Shown here: in pieces, positions 34,108 to 35,002 of the stretch
How the letters are laid out: each line of letters opens with the position of its first letter
How positions within the stretch are numbered: the first letter of the stretch is position 1
Assembly: GCA_003140095.1 (NCBI GenBank)
Contig: PLIU01000118.1
Coordinates: forward strand, 1 to 35,002
Reading direction: 5' to 3'
Source of the DNA: Verrucomicrobiales bacterium
GTDB lineage: Bacteria > Verrucomicrobiota > Verrucomicrobiia > Limisphaerales > Palsa-1400
DNA: 35,002 nt
Position numbers and translations under genes: made by a program
The notes under the pieces: model-generated
Database searches by the model: none
Told to the model about the DNA's origin: nothing
Seen by the model: only the letters and a program-made list of their open reading frames with translations

Positions 34108-34548
34108 ATGGCTTACGAATTCAAAGCGACGCGCCGGGTGGAATTCTCGGACACGGACATGGCCGGGATCATGCACTACGCGAATTTTTTTCGTTTCATG
34201 GAAACGGCGGAGCATGCTTTTTTTCGTTCGCTCGGATTCTCCATTGTCATGGGCAAAGCGGACCCGCCTCTCGGCTGGCCGCGGGTGCATGCCGAATGCG
34301 ACTTCAAGGCGCCGCTGTACTTCGAGGATGAAGTCGAAATCCACCTGCTGGTCAGCGAGAAACGGAGCAAGTCTATGAGCTACGTCTTCAAGTTTATCAA
34401 GCTTGATGCCGCGCAGCCGCTGGAAGTGGCGCGCGGCGGGTTGACCGTCGTGTGCGTCGGCCATCACGGCGGCAAAATGACCGCCTGCACCATCCCCAAA
34501 GCGGTCGCCGACAAAATCGAGGTGGCGCCGGCGGAATTGTTGCGGTAG
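34108..34548 (+). CDS. Hotdog-fold acyl-CoA thioesterase (4HBT/YbgC-like)
   Basis: The 146-residue protein has the 4-hydroxybenzoyl-CoA thioesterase signature DTDMAGIMHYANFFRFMETA (residues 15-34), in which an aspartate is the catalytic residue, and HAECDFKAPLYFEDEVEIHL. The family hydrolyses acyl-CoA or acyl-ACP thioesters; the acyl group is unknown. I chose ATG 34108 because the family starts directly before the first strand; an upstream ATG at 34045 would add 21 unnatural residues overlapping the glycosyltransferase. It ends 17 bp before the ABC-F gene. Confidence 0.9.
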   Translation: MAYEFKATRRVEFSDTDMAGIMHYANFFRFMETAEHAFFRSLGFSIVMGKADPPLGWPRVHAECDFKAPLYFEDEVEIHLLVSEKRSKSMSYVFKFIKLDAAQPLEVARGGLTVVCVGHHGGKMTACTIPKAVADKIEVAPAELLR

Positions 34549-34565
34549 AGTGCAGTCGTTTTTTC

Positions 34566-35002
34566 ATGCTTACGATTTCAGATGTCAGCAAAGCTTACGG
34601 GCCGCAATCTCTGTTTGAAGAGGTGTCGCTGCAGATTAACCGCGGCGACCGTGTCGGATTGATCGGCCCCAATGGCGCGGGCAAAACGACTTTGTTCTCG
34701 CTCATCCTGGGCCAGGAGGAGCCGGACAAGGGAGCGATTGCGCGCGAGAAAAATGTCGCCATTGGACATTTGCCGCAGGAATGCGCTCCGGCGGGGGAGG
34801 GGACGGTGTTGGAGATGGCGCTTTCCGGCAGCCACGCGCATCACCACGACTCGGGTGGATACGAGTTGGAGCCCAAGGCCAAACGCATTCTGGCGGGTCT
34901 GAGCTTTCGCGAAAAGGATTTCAACCGGCCATTGCGCGAGATGAGCGGCGGTTGGGTGATGCGGGCGCACCTGGCCCGCCTGCTGGTGCAGGAACCGGAC
35001 GT
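34566..35002 (+). CDS. ABC-F ATPase, N-terminal part with shortened arm region
   Basis: The frame starts MLTISDVSKAYGPQSLFEEV and has Walker A GPNGAGKT (34-41), the Q-loop HLPQE, and the ABC signature MSGGW (126-130) of a first ATPase domain; it runs off the window. ABC-F proteins act on ribosomes as translation factors. Between VLEMALSGS and GGYELEPKAK only HAHHHDS is present. Other ABC-F proteins usually carry some 40 more residues there, which form the helical arm that contacts the ribosome or tRNA. Whether the whole protein is functional cannot be judged from the fragment. Confidence 0.9.
   Translation, partial: MLTISDVSKAYGPQSLFEEVSLQINRGDRVGLIGPNGAGKTTLFSLILGQEEPDKGAIAREKNVAIGHLPQECAPAGEGTVLEMALSGSHAHHHDSGGYELEPKAKRILAGLSFREKDFNRPLREMSGGWVMRAHLARLLVQEPD

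Overview
The window is a GC-rich bacterial chromosome segment. It most resembles a Verrucomicrobiota genome of the Limisphaerales/Pedosphaera type. The lineage is inferred from a prepilin of the FTLIELLVV type with a Verrucomicrobial C-terminal layout, a bacterial deoxyhypusine-synthase-like gene, a CII-like regulator, and generally poor Shine-Dalgarno sites. No rRNA, intact tRNA, CRISPR array, insertion sequence or prophage was seen. All assignments were made by reading the sequence; no database search was run.

Layout. 1-236 (-): start of an EamA transporter. 821-3066: CII-like DNA-binding protein, a 160-bp palindromic repeat, and a secreted FAD-dependent oxidoreductase. 3634-6938: two translationally coupled polytopic GT-C-like membrane proteins, meeting tail-to-tail a deoxyhypusine-synthase-like gene (6919-8085, -). 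8575-11875: aconitase/isopropylmalate-dehydratase large subunit and an O-antigen-ligase-like protein with C-terminal TPRs, followed by a second, inverted copy of the palindromic repeat. 12135-15259: a large protein with low-complexity ends, a pseudopilin and a small anchored protein.

15383-25536 (+) is the most distinctive part. It encodes an ECF sigma factor, an RskA-like anti-sigma factor, a secreted DUF4331 protein, a TPR protein, a HupE/UreJ-type membrane protein, a single 910-residue frame joining a second HupE/UreJ domain to a complete TonB-dependent receptor, and a TlpA-like thioredoxin. The sigma operon and the DUF4331 gene share the upstream motif TGCATCC-N16-CGTT, which looks like an ECF promoter. 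I infer an envelope uptake system, possibly for a metal such as nickel or cobalt, controlled by its own sigma factor; the substrate is not visible in the sequence.

25553-28074 (-): SDR oxidoreductase and GH88-like unsaturated glucuronyl hydrolase (overlapping by 4 nt), and a small zinc-ribbon protein. 28289-31022 (+): tightly overlapping CPBP protease, thiL, tsaE and tsaB, followed by an orphan antitoxin whose PIN toxin seems to survive only as its first codons. 31350-32567 (-): a secreted serpin. 32756-35002 (+): GT4 glycosyltransferase, hotdog thioesterase and the start of an ABC-F ATPase with an unusually short arm region.
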